From positions 1 to 64,000 of the forward strand of contig DATJNI010000007.1 in NCBI GenBank assembly GCA_035508275.1: a stretch of DNA of 64,000 bases. The letters run 5' to 3'. Source of the DNA: DATJNI01 sp035508275. Its GTDB lineage: Bacteria; Patescibacteriota; Saccharimonadia; Saccharimonadales; UBA4665. The translations under genes and the position numbers were made by a program. The notes beneath the pieces were generated by a model, which was not told the DNA's origin, did no database searches, and saw only the letters and a program-made list of their open reading frames with translations. Positions 34,502-42,991 of the stretch are shown one piece after another; positions within the stretch are counted from its first letter, which is position 1, and every line of letters starts with the position of its first letter.

Positions 34502-34904
34502 TATCTTTTAACCAGTCTTCAAGTATATATGTTGCTGCAAGGGCGTCAACGTCTTCTTTAGCGTAAGGCTTACCTCTAGCACGTAGTTCCTCCTCAGCCT
34601 TAGTTGATGTTAGTGCCTCATCCTGAAAATCCACTGGTAAATTGGTAGTCCTTACTAGACTCTCACCAAAGTCTCTGACGATCTTAGTTTGCTCGGTATC
34701 CTGCCCGCTTAGGTTTCGAGGTAGTCCTAAGACTATCCTCTCAACGTTCTTGTCTTTAATTAATTCGTTGAGTAGCTGTGGCAAGTTATCTTCATTGGGC
34801 AGGGTTTTAAGTGGACTAGGTAGTTTTGCGTCTAAACTAACTAGCGCCAGGCCGATACGTTTTTGGCCATAATCCACCCCTAAGATTGAGTGGGAATTGT
34901 TCAT
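34491..34904 (-). CDS. ruvX: RuvX/YqgF Holliday-junction resolvase-like nuclease
   Basis: YqgF-family proteins have an RNase-H fold; E. coli YqgF is implicated in 16S rRNA 5'-end processing and others in junction resolution. The 137 residues include GVDYGQKRIGLA with the first catalytic Asp at residue 11, the VERIVLGLPRNLSG strand-loop and the late acidic motif DVDALAATYILEDWL. Length is typical. It overlaps the preceding 584-aa gene by four bases and mltG by 11. A ruvX-mltG pairing is common in bacteria. Confidence 0.93.
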   Translation of the reverse strand: MNNSHSILGVDYGQKRIGLALVSLDAKLPSPLKTLPNEDNLPQLLNELIKDKNVERIVLGLPRNLSGQDTEQTKIVRDFGESLVRTTNLPVDFQDEALTSTKAEEELRARGKPYAKEDVDALAATYILEDWLKDNEI

Positions 34905-36655
34905 GAACTTGAGCTAGAGGCCGGCTTTTGTATGTGAACAGTTATTCTTGATGGGTTTTTCGGAACTGTCGAGTACCAGAACGGCTTTATGTGTACGGTC
35001 ACATTGGTAACGTTAGGGTTAGTAGATATTACGGCCTTAACGGCTCCAGCTTTTTGGCCGGCAGCTTGAGCTTTAATCTTGTTTACGTTTAGTTGAGGTC
35101 CGACAAAGACTACTGTGTTCATAGTTATTTGAGCCGCTGAGCTATTCTGTGAGTTAACACTGTAGGAGGCATGGTCAATGCCGTAGTCTATGATCATCTG
35201 CTGGGAAGTGTTTATTTGGTTGTCTACGCTGCTTGCTATCAGCGTTTCTAGATCGTTCTTAGGTACACCGAACATAGTGTAGTTTATGCTTTCAGTGACC
35301 GTAACGTTGTTAGCCACCTGTCCAACCTGAGCACTGTATGATTCGCTTGGAGCATTCTGAGCAAAGGTATCATCTATTGGGTAATAGCCCTCGCCTTGTA
35401 GTTCGTTTTCAAGCTCAGTCTTAACGCCAGAGTTATTGTTTGTACTAATTTTAGATTTTGCGTTATTGATGTCATTTTGGTTGACGGTTTGAACAATATT
35501 GTCGGTGCCGCCCATGATCGTTTGGGCAACAGATATGTCGTAACCAGATAGCGAGAAGCTGTTGGCATTGTTGTAGCTAGTACCGCCACTTTGGGCAATT
35601 ATTGGAGTGTTCCCTGTGGCGGGGTAATATGAGCAACCGCCGTGACTATTGCCTGAGCTGCTAAAGGTTGTTACCTGCTGGGTAATAAAGGTTAGCCCAT
35701 TAGAAGAAAGGCCAGTGCCTGCTGGTAGTGAAGCTGGGGTACCGGAGGGTGGTGGCACATTACAGTAGGCTGCTGTTATGGAGACGCTGCCGCTGGCTTT
35801 GTTGCCGTTATTGGTTTGCCCGGTAGTACCGACTGTTGCTGAGGAGGTCTTTTGTTGGCTGGCTAGTTTAGCCGGGATGGTACCGGAGTTGGTATCGACC
35901 GATGTTGCCGAGGTAGACAGATTAAGATCGACTGAGCTATTTACGTTAGAACCGTTGGTATATACGTCTATGGTGGCGTCACCTAGGTTAGTGCCGAATA
36001 GTAGATAAAGAATGACTAGAGCTACAACTCCAGCTAGCCCAATAAGCATATACTTCCTAAAGCGCTCGAAGTTTGGAACTTTGAGGTCCTTGTCCTTCTC
36101 GCCTTTGGCTTTCTTTGTCTTGCCTTTTGTTTTATCTTCTTTAGCTTTGTCTCCAGCAGATTCATCAAGGGCTGTGTTATCCAGAGCAACGGTTTCCATG
36201 TCACCTTTTTTGTCGGCGGCGGCTGCACCTGCGGCAGCTCCGGCAGCAGCAGCGGCCACTGGTTTGTCACCAGCTAGCTCACCAACGGGTTTGCTGGCAT
36301 CGACCGGTTCTTCTGGCGGCAGCGTTTCTGCTGTCTCTTCGCCAGTCTCCTCTTCGGCCAATTCTTCTGGAGGAGTTGGGATTTCTGGTTTGGAGGTTAA
36401 TGTCTTAGCAACGTGAATACCGGCAGCTCCAGCTAGAGGTAAAAGCCCGGCTTCGGCAGTTATTAGAACTAGGCTTTTACTGGATCCCTCAACGCTCTTT
36501 TTTAGGAGCTTCATGTTAACAATGCTTTGAAAGACTGTGGCTCTTTTTGGTAGGACCAAAGCAACAACTTTAGACTTAGAAGCTTTAACCTTATCTATGA
36601 TGCCAGTTATTTCGTCGTCTACGTCTATGTAAATTGTGTCTTTGTCGTTTGCCAC
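34901..36655 (-). CDS. Large single-pass envelope protein, CPR-type, function unknown
   Basis: The 584 residues show: a compact cytoplasmic alpha/beta domain (1-90) with IYIDVDDEITGIIDK and VLPKRATVFQSIVNM; a Pro/Glu then Ala-rich linker (about 91-200) with a run of alanines near 133-147; one helix (202-221); and a Thr/Ser/Asn-rich extracytoplasmic part of ~360 residues. I recall similar proteins in Saccharibacteria, sometimes annotated baseplate-J-like; this is family memory, not function. The start is GTG with AAGGA seven bases upstream. It sits directly after the FtsA-like gene (11-base gap), so it may be a membrane partner of that ATPase. Confidence 0.7.
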   Translation of the reverse strand: MANDKDTIYIDVDDEITGIIDKVKASKSKVVALVLPKRATVFQSIVNMKLLKKSVEGSSKSLVLITAEAGLLPLAGAAGIHVAKTLTSKPEIPTPPEELAEEETGEETAETLPPEEPVDASKPVGELAGDKPVAAAAAGAAAGAAAADKKGDMETVALDNTALDESAGDKAKEDKTKGKTKKAKGEKDKDLKVPNFERFRKYMLIGLAGVVALVILYLLFGTNLGDATIDVYTNGSNVNSSVDLNLSTSATSVDTNSGTIPAKLASQQKTSSATVGTTGQTNNGNKASGSVSITAAYCNVPPPSGTPASLPAGTGLSSNGLTFITQQVTTFSSSGNSHGGCSYYPATGNTPIIAQSGGTSYNNANSFSLSGYDISVAQTIMGGTDNIVQTVNQNDINNAKSKISTNNNSGVKTELENELQGEGYYPIDDTFAQNAPSESYSAQVGQVANNVTVTESINYTMFGVPKNDLETLIASSVDNQINTSQQMIIDYGIDHASYSVNSQNSSAAQITMNTVVFVGPQLNVNKIKAQAAGQKAGAVKAVISTNPNVTNVTVHIKPFWYSTVPKNPSRITVHIQKPASSSSS

Positions 36656-36666
36656 GGTATTTCCTT

Positions 36667-37995
36667 TTAAGTACTTAGCATTTTATCTATTTTGTCACGA
36701 ATTGACTCGTTTGCGCCAGAGAATTGCTGGGTATCCATGCCGACTCGTAAGAGACCCATGGCGGTAATGTAGGTGTGATCGGTTATTCTGCCGGTGGTAT
36801 CGGTAATACCTGCAACTTGATCAGGGCGGATATGGTGAACTGTTGGTTTTCTAGTGAAGGGCAAGGTTTTGTACCATTCTTTGCCTTCCAGTTGCTCCAT
36901 TAGGATGTCTAGACTTGAACCACCACCGCAAAGGAACATGCGGTGAGGTAAGTGATCTAGTTTGTTGAATTCACTTAGAGCTAGCTCGATGCCACCGATC
37001 CAAACTTCAGCAGTTTTCTTTAGGGCGTCTTCAACACCAGTTCGTTTGGCGGCTGGTATTTTGTTAGTGCTAAGTCCAACTTTGAATTCTTCGGCTTGTT
37101 CAAAACTAACGCCTAAGTCTCTCTCAACTGCGTGGGTGTAGGCTCTACCACCAATACCAAACATCTTAGTTCCCTGCACTCCCCCGTCATTTATTACCGC
37201 CAGGTCGGTTGTACCACCACCAACGTCCATAAGAATGGCGCTGAGGTTTTGATTAAAGTTATTGCCAATAACAGCCCTGGCTACAGCGAATGGTTCAGCG
37301 GCTACTGCCAGAAGGTCAAGGTCTAATTCTTGGGCTGTTTTTTCTAGAGCGCCAATATGTATCATGGGGGCGAAGGCAGTGTAGAGTTGAACAACTACTT
37401 CTTTACCTTGAAAGCCGATTGGGTTAGTTACTGGATAGCCGTCTATTTCAATACCAACAAGAGCGCTGTTAACCAGCCTGACTTCGACGTTCTTGCCGCC
37501 CAGTTCCCAGGCTAGTTGACTTTTGGCCTTATCCTGAGCTTTAGTTTGGACAATGTTAATAATCTTTTCCATCTCAACGATATCTAAAGCCTTGGTTGGG
37601 TCTTGGCGGGCCACTTTTATGGTGGTAGTGGTGCCTTTAACCAGCTCGCCAGCAATGCCAATAATGCAGGTCCTAACGCTTACGCCAGCTTGTTCTTCAG
37701 CTTGGTTGAGGGCTTGGTCACAGTTTTCGACAACTGCTGCGATGTCGGAGATGGCTCCGGCTTGCATGTCGCTTAGTCCCTGATGTTGACGACCAACGCC
37801 AATAATCTCTAGGGTGGCATCGGCTTCGTTAATTTTACCTATTAAGGCTTTTACGAATTCAGTACCAATGTCTAGAGCTACTAGATAACGATCCTCTTTC
37901 TTAGTCTTCTTTTTAGCAACTTCACTAGCACTAGAGGCGCCTTGAAGCGCCCGATGGGCTAAACCGGAACTAACAGATTTAACTTTTCCAAGCAT
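36667..37995 (-). CDS. FtsA/PilM-family actin-like ATPase
   Basis: An actin-fold protein of 442 residues with the family motifs: LVALDIGTEFVKALIG (phosphate 1), an SHS2-like domain 1C in the first half, LMDVGGGTTDLAVINDGG (phosphate 2) near 250, FGIGGRAYTHAVERDL, and FLCGGGSSLDIL (adenosine). FtsA tethers FtsZ; PilM supports type IV pili, and from sequence I cannot tell which. The C-terminus has a short amphipathic-looking helix. Start: the ATG at 37995, seven bases after TAAAAT, rather than the GTG at 38001. It leads the envelope operon and is followed by the 584-aa membrane protein. Confidence 0.85.
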   Translation of the reverse strand: MLGKVKSVSSGLAHRALQGASSASEVAKKKTKKEDRYLVALDIGTEFVKALIGKINEADATLEIIGVGRQHQGLSDMQAGAISDIAAVVENCDQALNQAEEQAGVSVRTCIIGIAGELVKGTTTTIKVARQDPTKALDIVEMEKIINIVQTKAQDKAKSQLAWELGGKNVEVRLVNSALVGIEIDGYPVTNPIGFQGKEVVVQLYTAFAPMIHIGALEKTAQELDLDLLAVAAEPFAVARAVIGNNFNQNLSAILMDVGGGTTDLAVINDGGVQGTKMFGIGGRAYTHAVERDLGVSFEQAEEFKVGLSTNKIPAAKRTGVEDALKKTAEVWIGGIELALSEFNKLDHLPHRMFLCGGGSSLDILMEQLEGKEWYKTLPFTRKPTVHHIRPDQVAGITDTTGRITDHTYITAMGLLRVGMDTQQFSGANESIRDKIDKMLST

Positions 37996-38119
37996 ATGCA
38001 CTATTTTACCACAGGAGTGGTATAGGGAATGGCAATGTGCTCAGGTTTTCCTCAGGCACTGACTTCCTTAGGTTTTTTGCTAATGGTTTAGATATAATGA
38101 GGGTAAATAAGGGTGGAAG

Positions 38120-38428
38120 ATGGATTTAAACTATAGCTACACTGATGAGCGAGAAGACAGCCCCCGTCGAGGTCAGAAGTATGCCCTGGCTGAGCACATG
38201 GGTAAAAAGTACATGGTCTTTCAGGATGGTTATAGCGAAGAGGTCAAACAGGACGTTAGCGATCAGTTTGTATCTGAGGAAAAATACTACACGGTTCAGC
38301 ACGGCGATACACTGGGTAGTATTGGCTCTAAGTATGGACTGAGTCTAGATCAGATGACGGAGCTAAACCCTCAAGTCAAGTCTGACCCAGATATTCTTTT
38401 TCCTGGCGAAAAACTTAGGCTAAACTAG
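38120..38428 (+). CDS. Single LysM-domain protein without signal peptide
   Basis: The 102-residue protein has a polar, highly charged N-terminal half and one C-terminal LysM domain (YYTVQHGDTLGSIGSKYG to FPGEKLRLN). LysM binds N-acetylglucosamine polymers. There is no signal peptide, lipobox or helix, so how it would reach peptidoglycan is unclear; it may act in the cytoplasm or leave by a non-Sec route. TATAAT at 38093-38098 and GGTGG before the ATG. Divergent from the FtsA-like gene, and its stop overlaps the end of alaS by nine bases. Confidence 0.75.
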   Translation: MDLNYSYTDEREDSPRRGQKYALAEHMGKKYMVFQDGYSEEVKQDVSDQFVSEEKYYTVQHGDTLGSIGSKYGLSLDQMTELNPQVKSDPDILFPGEKLRLN

Positions 38429-40306
38429 CTGAGCCTTAATGCGTCTAATGCCGGCAGAGGAAGCTTCCTCTTTTATTATCTTGAATCTCTTGCCGCCCTC
38501 ACCCAGTTCGCCGGTGTGCGTTACATGAGGACCGCCGCAGATTTCGAAGCTAAAGGGTTTATCCGCGCCATCGGCGATCATTTTATATACTTTGACTTTG
38601 TCTCCATAGCGATCACCAAATTGGCCAACGGCGCCCATCTTTAGAGCTTCCTCAGTCGGGTATTCTTGAAAAGAGACTTTTAGGTCACTATCTATCTGCT
38701 GGTTAACTATATCCTCAACTTTCTTAATTTCCTGCTCAGTCATTTTCTGGTCATGAGTAAAGTCAAATCTTAGTCTCTCCTCTGTTATATTAGAGCCTCT
38801 TTGGACTACCTGATCGCCCAGGACTTGTCTTAGAGCTTCGTACATTAGATGGGTGGCGGTGTGGTACTTCTTGTGAATGTCTGTTGTCCCGCCTAGTCCG
38901 CCCTTAAACGTGCCTTTAGCCGCCGTTTGGCTACTAAGGCGTTGGGCGTCCATTAGCTGGTTGAATATCTCATCGGCATTGTCCGCTATATTTATGTCGT
39001 TCTTAAAAGCTTCTTCTTTACTTAGCTCAACTGGAAAGCCGTAAGTGTCATAAAGCTTAAACAATGTTTCGCCGCTTAAACTGTCCTTAACAGATTTCGT
39101 GAATTCCCGCAGTCCTTTTCTAAGAGTTTGGCGGAAGATCTTCTCCTCTTTTACGAGAACTGAGATAACTTTATCTTTAGAGCTTTTTACTTCTGGATAG
39201 TCCGACTCATAAAGTCCAGCTATTACTGGGACTAGGCTTTCAAGGAAGTTTTGTTCGATGCCTAGATCAAAGGCAAAGCGAATGGCACGTCTAATTAAGC
39301 GGCGCATGACGTAGCCTTGTTCCTTATTGGAAGGCGTTACGCCGTCTACTGCCAGGAAGGTAGCGGCTCTTAGGTGGTCAGCTATGACCCGCATGCTTTC
39401 GGTGTGAGATTCATAAGATTTGCTAGAGACTGCTTCAAGCTTTTCAATTATTGGTTTTATTAGGCTAATTTTAAAGACGTCTGGGTCGTTAATAGCGGCA
39501 ACGGCAATTCGCTCTAGGCCTCCCCCAAAATCTACATTAGGTTTATCTAGTGGAGAAAAGCCATCGCCAGTTCGTTTGTATGCCATGAAGACAGAGTTAG
39601 CAATTTCTAGGAAGCGGCCACAGTCACAGTTAGGATGACAGTTTTCGCCGTACTTTTTGTCATGAGGTATAAAGTCGAATTCGTAAAAGACTTCGCTGTC
39701 AGGTCCACATGGGTCACCAATAGGTGTGTCGTGTTCGCTGCCTGCCCTGCTCCACCAGTTTTTACTGCCGTCGTAGAAGAAAATGCGCTCATTTTCCTTG
39801 ATGCCCCTATTGTAACCATCTTGGCCTGAACCAATGTCGGCGGTTTCGCTACCTACATTCTTACTTGCAAACTGCTCTTTCCAAATACTAGCTGACTCTT
39901 CGTCCTTAGGAATGCCTAATTCTTGGTTGCCTATGTAGCAGGTTACGTAGAGTTTGCTTGGATCTAGACCGACGGTTTCAGTTAGAAATTCAAAGAGCCA
40001 CGGAATTTGCTCTTTCTTGAAGTAATCTCCAAGACTCCAGTTTCCTAACATTTCAAAAAAGGTGGTGTGGCGGTTGTCGCCGACGTCATCAATGTCTTGG
40101 GCCCTTAGGCAGGTTTGAGAATCTACCAATTTGTTCCCATCCGGGTGGTTTTGTCCTAGCAAGTATGGGATTAATGGTTGCATACCGGAACCGGTAAACA
40201 GCGTGGTTGGGTCGCCGCGTGGCACAAGTGGTGCTCGCGGTATAACTTTGTGGCCGCGGTGAGAGAAAAAATCTAAGTAGGCCTTACGTATTTCTTGGGC
40301 TGTCAT
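38420..40306 (-). CDS. alaS: Alanyl-tRNA synthetase, short form without C-Ala domain
   Basis: Charges tRNA-Ala. The 628 residues hold the class II catalytic core (GSGMQPLIPYLLG, FFEMLGNWSLGDYFK, GGGLERIA), the tRNA-recognition domain and the editing domain with zinc motifs HTATH (482-486) and C590-x3-H594. The sequence ends soon after the editing domain at KAQLV. Usual bacterial AlaRS has ~875 residues; the C-terminal oligomerisation domain is absent. This fits truncations reported in CPR bacteria and I see no downstream remnant. Its 3' end overlaps the convergent LysM gene. Confidence 0.96.
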   Translation of the reverse strand: MTAQEIRKAYLDFFSHRGHKVIPRAPLVPRGDPTTLFTGSGMQPLIPYLLGQNHPDGNKLVDSQTCLRAQDIDDVGDNRHTTFFEMLGNWSLGDYFKKEQIPWLFEFLTETVGLDPSKLYVTCYIGNQELGIPKDEESASIWKEQFASKNVGSETADIGSGQDGYNRGIKENERIFFYDGSKNWWSRAGSEHDTPIGDPCGPDSEVFYEFDFIPHDKKYGENCHPNCDCGRFLEIANSVFMAYKRTGDGFSPLDKPNVDFGGGLERIAVAAINDPDVFKISLIKPIIEKLEAVSSKSYESHTESMRVIADHLRAATFLAVDGVTPSNKEQGYVMRRLIRRAIRFAFDLGIEQNFLESLVPVIAGLYESDYPEVKSSKDKVISVLVKEEKIFRQTLRKGLREFTKSVKDSLSGETLFKLYDTYGFPVELSKEEAFKNDINIADNADEIFNQLMDAQRLSSQTAAKGTFKGGLGGTTDIHKKYHTATHLMYEALRQVLGDQVVQRGSNITEERLRFDFTHDQKMTEQEIKKVEDIVNQQIDSDLKVSFQEYPTEEALKMGAVGQFGDRYGDKVKVYKMIADGADKPFSFEICGGPHVTHTGELGEGGKRFKIIKEEASSAGIRRIKAQLV

Positions 40307-40372
40307 TAGCTTCTAGTCTAGCGCAATTTAAAAGCGTTTGACAGCTACCGAGCTACTTAGTATGGTAATACA

Positions 40373-40843
40373 ATGAATTCGGCGGAAATACAACTCTCTA
40401 AGGAGAAGCCTGGTGTTTTAAATAGACTTTTAGCGTGGCTAAGTGAACCTAGTGATTGTGAACGTGCAGTTAGGAAATTTGGCCTAACTGAGACAGCCCA
40501 AAATTTGGGATATGTTGCCGCCTGCAAGGTAAACAAAAACTATGGGCCTATTAATAAGGGTCGCAAGTTTGTTGCGGTAGTAATTAGTGCTGCCGAGCTA
40601 GATGCGCGTAGAGAGCTAGCAAGGCAGCATTTGCCTGAAGCTCAAGCCATGCCCCTGGAACCCGGTCTCTACCTGCCAAGCATGGAGTCCATTATTGCTT
40701 TGCCAGTTACTGTTGATGCAGTAGATTTTGAAGATACCAGAGCTGGAGTGGCTTTTTCTTCAAACCCTTATAAGGCGGTTGCCGTTGCTGCTATGAGGGC
40801 ACAGGTTCACGAAGAGCAGTTTGGGCGACGACTAGACTACTAA
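40373..40843 (+). CDS. Hypothetical protein
   Basis: No family recognised. The 156 residues are soluble and mixed; the middle (NKGRKFVAVVISAAELDARRELARQHLPEA) is helical and charged. No membrane segment. The ATG is preceded at six bases by TATGGT, matching the leaderless pattern, with no ribosome site. It converges with mnmA with a four-base overlap. Confidence 0.5.
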   Translation: MNSAEIQLSKEKPGVLNRLLAWLSEPSDCERAVRKFGLTETAQNLGYVAACKVNKNYGPINKGRKFVAVVISAAELDARRELARQHLPEAQAMPLEPGLYLPSMESIIALPVTVDAVDFEDTRAGVAFSSNPYKAVAVAAMRAQVHEEQFGRRLDY

Positions 40844-41871
40844 CGTATTATCCCGCCGCCAATAACTTCATCGCCGTCGTAAACTACTGCTGACTGACCG
40901 GCAGCTTTTCCTCTTGCTGGTTTATCTAAAACTAACTTATCTTTAATAACCTTTGCTTTTAGTAATGGGCCACGGTACCGCAGACGACAAGTGTAAGTTT
41001 TGTTTTGAGTTGGAGCTTCGTTAATCCAGTGTGGCTGAGTAAGTCTTACTTCGCTCGTCCAAAGGTTGTCGTCAAACAGATCAGTTGTTACGTAAACTAT
41101 GTTCTTTTTTACGTCCTTTTTTGTTACGTAGTAAGGCAGTCCGCCGCCGAGGTTTAGTCCGTGTCTTTGGCCGATTGTATAGAATATGGCGCCGTCATGA
41201 GTGCCTATTTCCTCACCTTTTTGATTAATAATTGGCCCTGGTTTTTGTGGACCTAGTTCGCTTAGCAGGAATTCCTTGATGCCGACCTTACCAACAAAGC
41301 AAATGCCTTGGGAGTCTTTTTTCTCGGCTGTTACGAGATTTAGCTTTTTAGCAAGTTTGCGGACATCGGATTTGTGGTAATTACCGATAGGCATGAGGCT
41401 TTTTTTAATAGCGTCTGCATCTACTCGGTAAAGGAAGTATGACTGGTCTTTGTTTTCGTCTAGACCTTTATATAGGTAGCTGCCCTTGGTGCGAGCATAG
41501 TGACCGGTAGCGATTAGCTTCGCGCCGTCTTTGGTGGCACACTGGAGAAAAAGTTTAAACTTTACTTCTTGGTTGCACATAATGTCCGGGTTAGGTGTGT
41601 TGCCTTCCTTATATTCTTTGATCATATAGTCTACTACTTGGTGGCGATACTCCGTTTCAAAGTCGTAAACTTTGAAATCAATCTTAAGCTGGACGGCTAC
41701 TCGCTTGGCGTCCTGGTAGTCGTCTTGCCAAGGACATTTGAAGCCGGGGAAGTCTTTGGTCCAGTTCTTCATATATACCCCGGTAACTTTGTAACCTTGG
41801 TCTTTTAGTAGGGCAGCAGTTAACGAAGAGTCAACGCCGCCACTCATAGCTACGTATACTTGTTTGCTCAC
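40840..41871 (-). CDS. mnmA: tRNA-specific 2-thiouridylase MnmA
   Basis: MnmA adds sulfur to C2 of U34 in tRNA-Lys, -Glu and -Gln. The 343-residue protein has the PP-loop SGGVDSS (10-16), the nucleophile Cys99 in NPDIMCNQ, the second catalytic Cys191 in GICFVGK, and the C-terminal beta-barrel domains. All key residues are present. The start codon is GTG (41869-41871). Sulfur is probably supplied by the cysteine desulfurase at 47979; no Tus relay proteins are seen in the window. A TATATAAC lies about 20 bases upstream. Confidence 0.96.
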   Translation of the reverse strand: MSKQVYVAMSGGVDSSLTAALLKDQGYKVTGVYMKNWTKDFPGFKCPWQDDYQDAKRVAVQLKIDFKVYDFETEYRHQVVDYMIKEYKEGNTPNPDIMCNQEVKFKLFLQCATKDGAKLIATGHYARTKGSYLYKGLDENKDQSYFLYRVDADAIKKSLMPIGNYHKSDVRKLAKKLNLVTAEKKDSQGICFVGKVGIKEFLLSELGPQKPGPIINQKGEEIGTHDGAIFYTIGQRHGLNLGGGLPYYVTKKDVKKNIVYVTTDLFDDNLWTSEVRLTQPHWINEAPTQNKTYTCRLRYRGPLLKAKVIKDKLVLDKPARGKAAGQSAVVYDGDEVIGGGIIR

Positions 41872-41913
41872 ACTTAATCTCTCGTTATATAACCTAGAGT
41901 ATATCTTAAAAAG

Positions 41914-41942
41914 TTGCGCACTACGTTAAGGCTAAATACAAT
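41914..41942 (+). promoter_or_regulatory. Promoter for the 220-aa membrane protein
   Basis: TTGCGC at 41914-41919, a 17-base spacer, TACAAT at 41937-41942. The predicted start point leaves a leader of about ten bases before the ATG at 41960, too short for a normal Shine-Dalgarno. Confidence 0.6.
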
Positions 41943-41959
41943 TAGGGCTAAGCAAACCA

Positions 41960-42622
41960 ATGGATTATTCCAACGACATAGAAAGTCACGTTAATAAAAG
42001 ACGCTACATTGCCGTACTAACTCCTTCGTGGTTAAGCGGCTTAGTCTGCATTATATTGGGCCTAGGCGTAACTCTTGGTGTGGTCATAGCCTTTGATTTT
42101 AACGCTTCAGGACTCCAGCACCAGTTAATTGGTTTTGAGCATACCCCTTCTTCTCAACCAGCCTTAACTTTACCCGGTCAGACTGCGCCTATGCCTGCGG
42201 CCTCATCGCTTCAAAACACCTGGCCGCTTATTGCCTTCTGGGCAGTCGTAGGACTAATCGTCTACTTTATTGCTGAAGCTATCGTTAAGGCTGTGTTAGA
42301 AGCTAGGGAGTTTTCTAGCGAACTGTCTTATGTTCATGCCAGACGTGATCTACTAATTAAAACGGCTTGGCAGAATGTGGCACTTAGGCTGGCTATTGGT
42401 TTTGTTTGGTTGGTCTTTATTGATCTAAGTTTAAAGCGCATTATTCCGTTAGCTATAAGCAGTGCCCATAAAGCCGCTATTGGTGGTTTTGTATCTAGTC
42501 TTTGGCACGGCTTTGCTTGTTTTGTTTTAATTGCGCTTTGTCTTCATATTAATATTGTTTTCTTAAGACTGATGCTAAGACGAACTAGAGTTATTTCTTC
42601 GGTGGACTATTCAGACGTCTAG
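41960..42622 (+). CDS. Four-helix membrane protein of unknown function
   Basis: The 220 residues contain about four hydrophobic segments (near 22-44, 84-108, 135-157, 182-206) with a Pro/Gln-rich loop between the first two that is probably outside. No motif recognised. Divergent from mnmA; its 3' end overlaps the atpC stop by 12 bases. Confidence 0.55.
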   Translation: MDYSNDIESHVNKRRYIAVLTPSWLSGLVCIILGLGVTLGVVIAFDFNASGLQHQLIGFEHTPSSQPALTLPGQTAPMPAASSLQNTWPLIAFWAVVGLIVYFIAEAIVKAVLEAREFSSELSYVHARRDLLIKTAWQNVALRLAIGFVWLVFIDLSLKRIIPLAISSAHKAAIGGFVSSLWHGFACFVLIALCLHINIVFLRLMLRRTRVISSVDYSDV

Positions 42623-42991
42623 AAAAACTATTACTTCATCAGCTTTAACGTGCATGAGTCCGCCAGCTATTTTAATTCTTATGGCGCTAGAGTTTTCGTC
42701 TGGGGTTCTAACTACTAGATCGCAAGGAGATAGCAGGGAAATGAAACTGTGATGCCGAGGTAAAACGTCAAACGGGCCGGTTAGGTTTTCGGCAGAAACA
42801 GAGAAGGCTTGACCGTCATAGTAGTCCTTAAACGGTGAGTAAACTTTTACATGCATGACAAGTTGGTCGGACTTGCCTTTTTTATAACTATGGGCGCTAG
42901 CAGATTCTTCCTTTTCTACTTTCACCTGCTCTTTTGTTGGAGCCTTAGTTTTGTTTAAAACTTGTTGGTCGTCTACGCTGGCATCACTCAT
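42611..42991 (-). CDS. atpC: ATP synthase epsilon subunit, beta-sandwich domain only
   Basis: Epsilon sits on the gamma stalk and couples or inhibits F1. The C-terminal ~80 residues match its N-terminal beta-sandwich (FKDYYDGQAFSVSAENLTG, then PFDVLPRHHSFISLLSP). The usual C-terminal two-helix regulatory domain is missing, as the protein ends in VIVFLDV. Conversely an extra ~45-residue charged N-terminal extension is present. The loss removes the canonical ATPase inhibition. The start overlaps the atpD stop by four bases, so it is the last gene of the operon. Confidence 0.85.
   Translation of the reverse strand: MSDASVDDQQVLNKTKAPTKEQVKVEKEESASAHSYKKGKSDQLVMHVKVYSPFKDYYDGQAFSVSAENLTGPFDVLPRHHSFISLLSPCDLVVRTPDENSSAIRIKIAGGLMHVKADEVIVFLDV

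Noticed and set aside
36012..36416. 134-residue Ala/Ser-rich ORF opposite the 584-aa protein
   Set aside because: Its composition mirrors the Ala-, Glu- and Lys-rich linker on the other strand; no start signal. Shadow frame.
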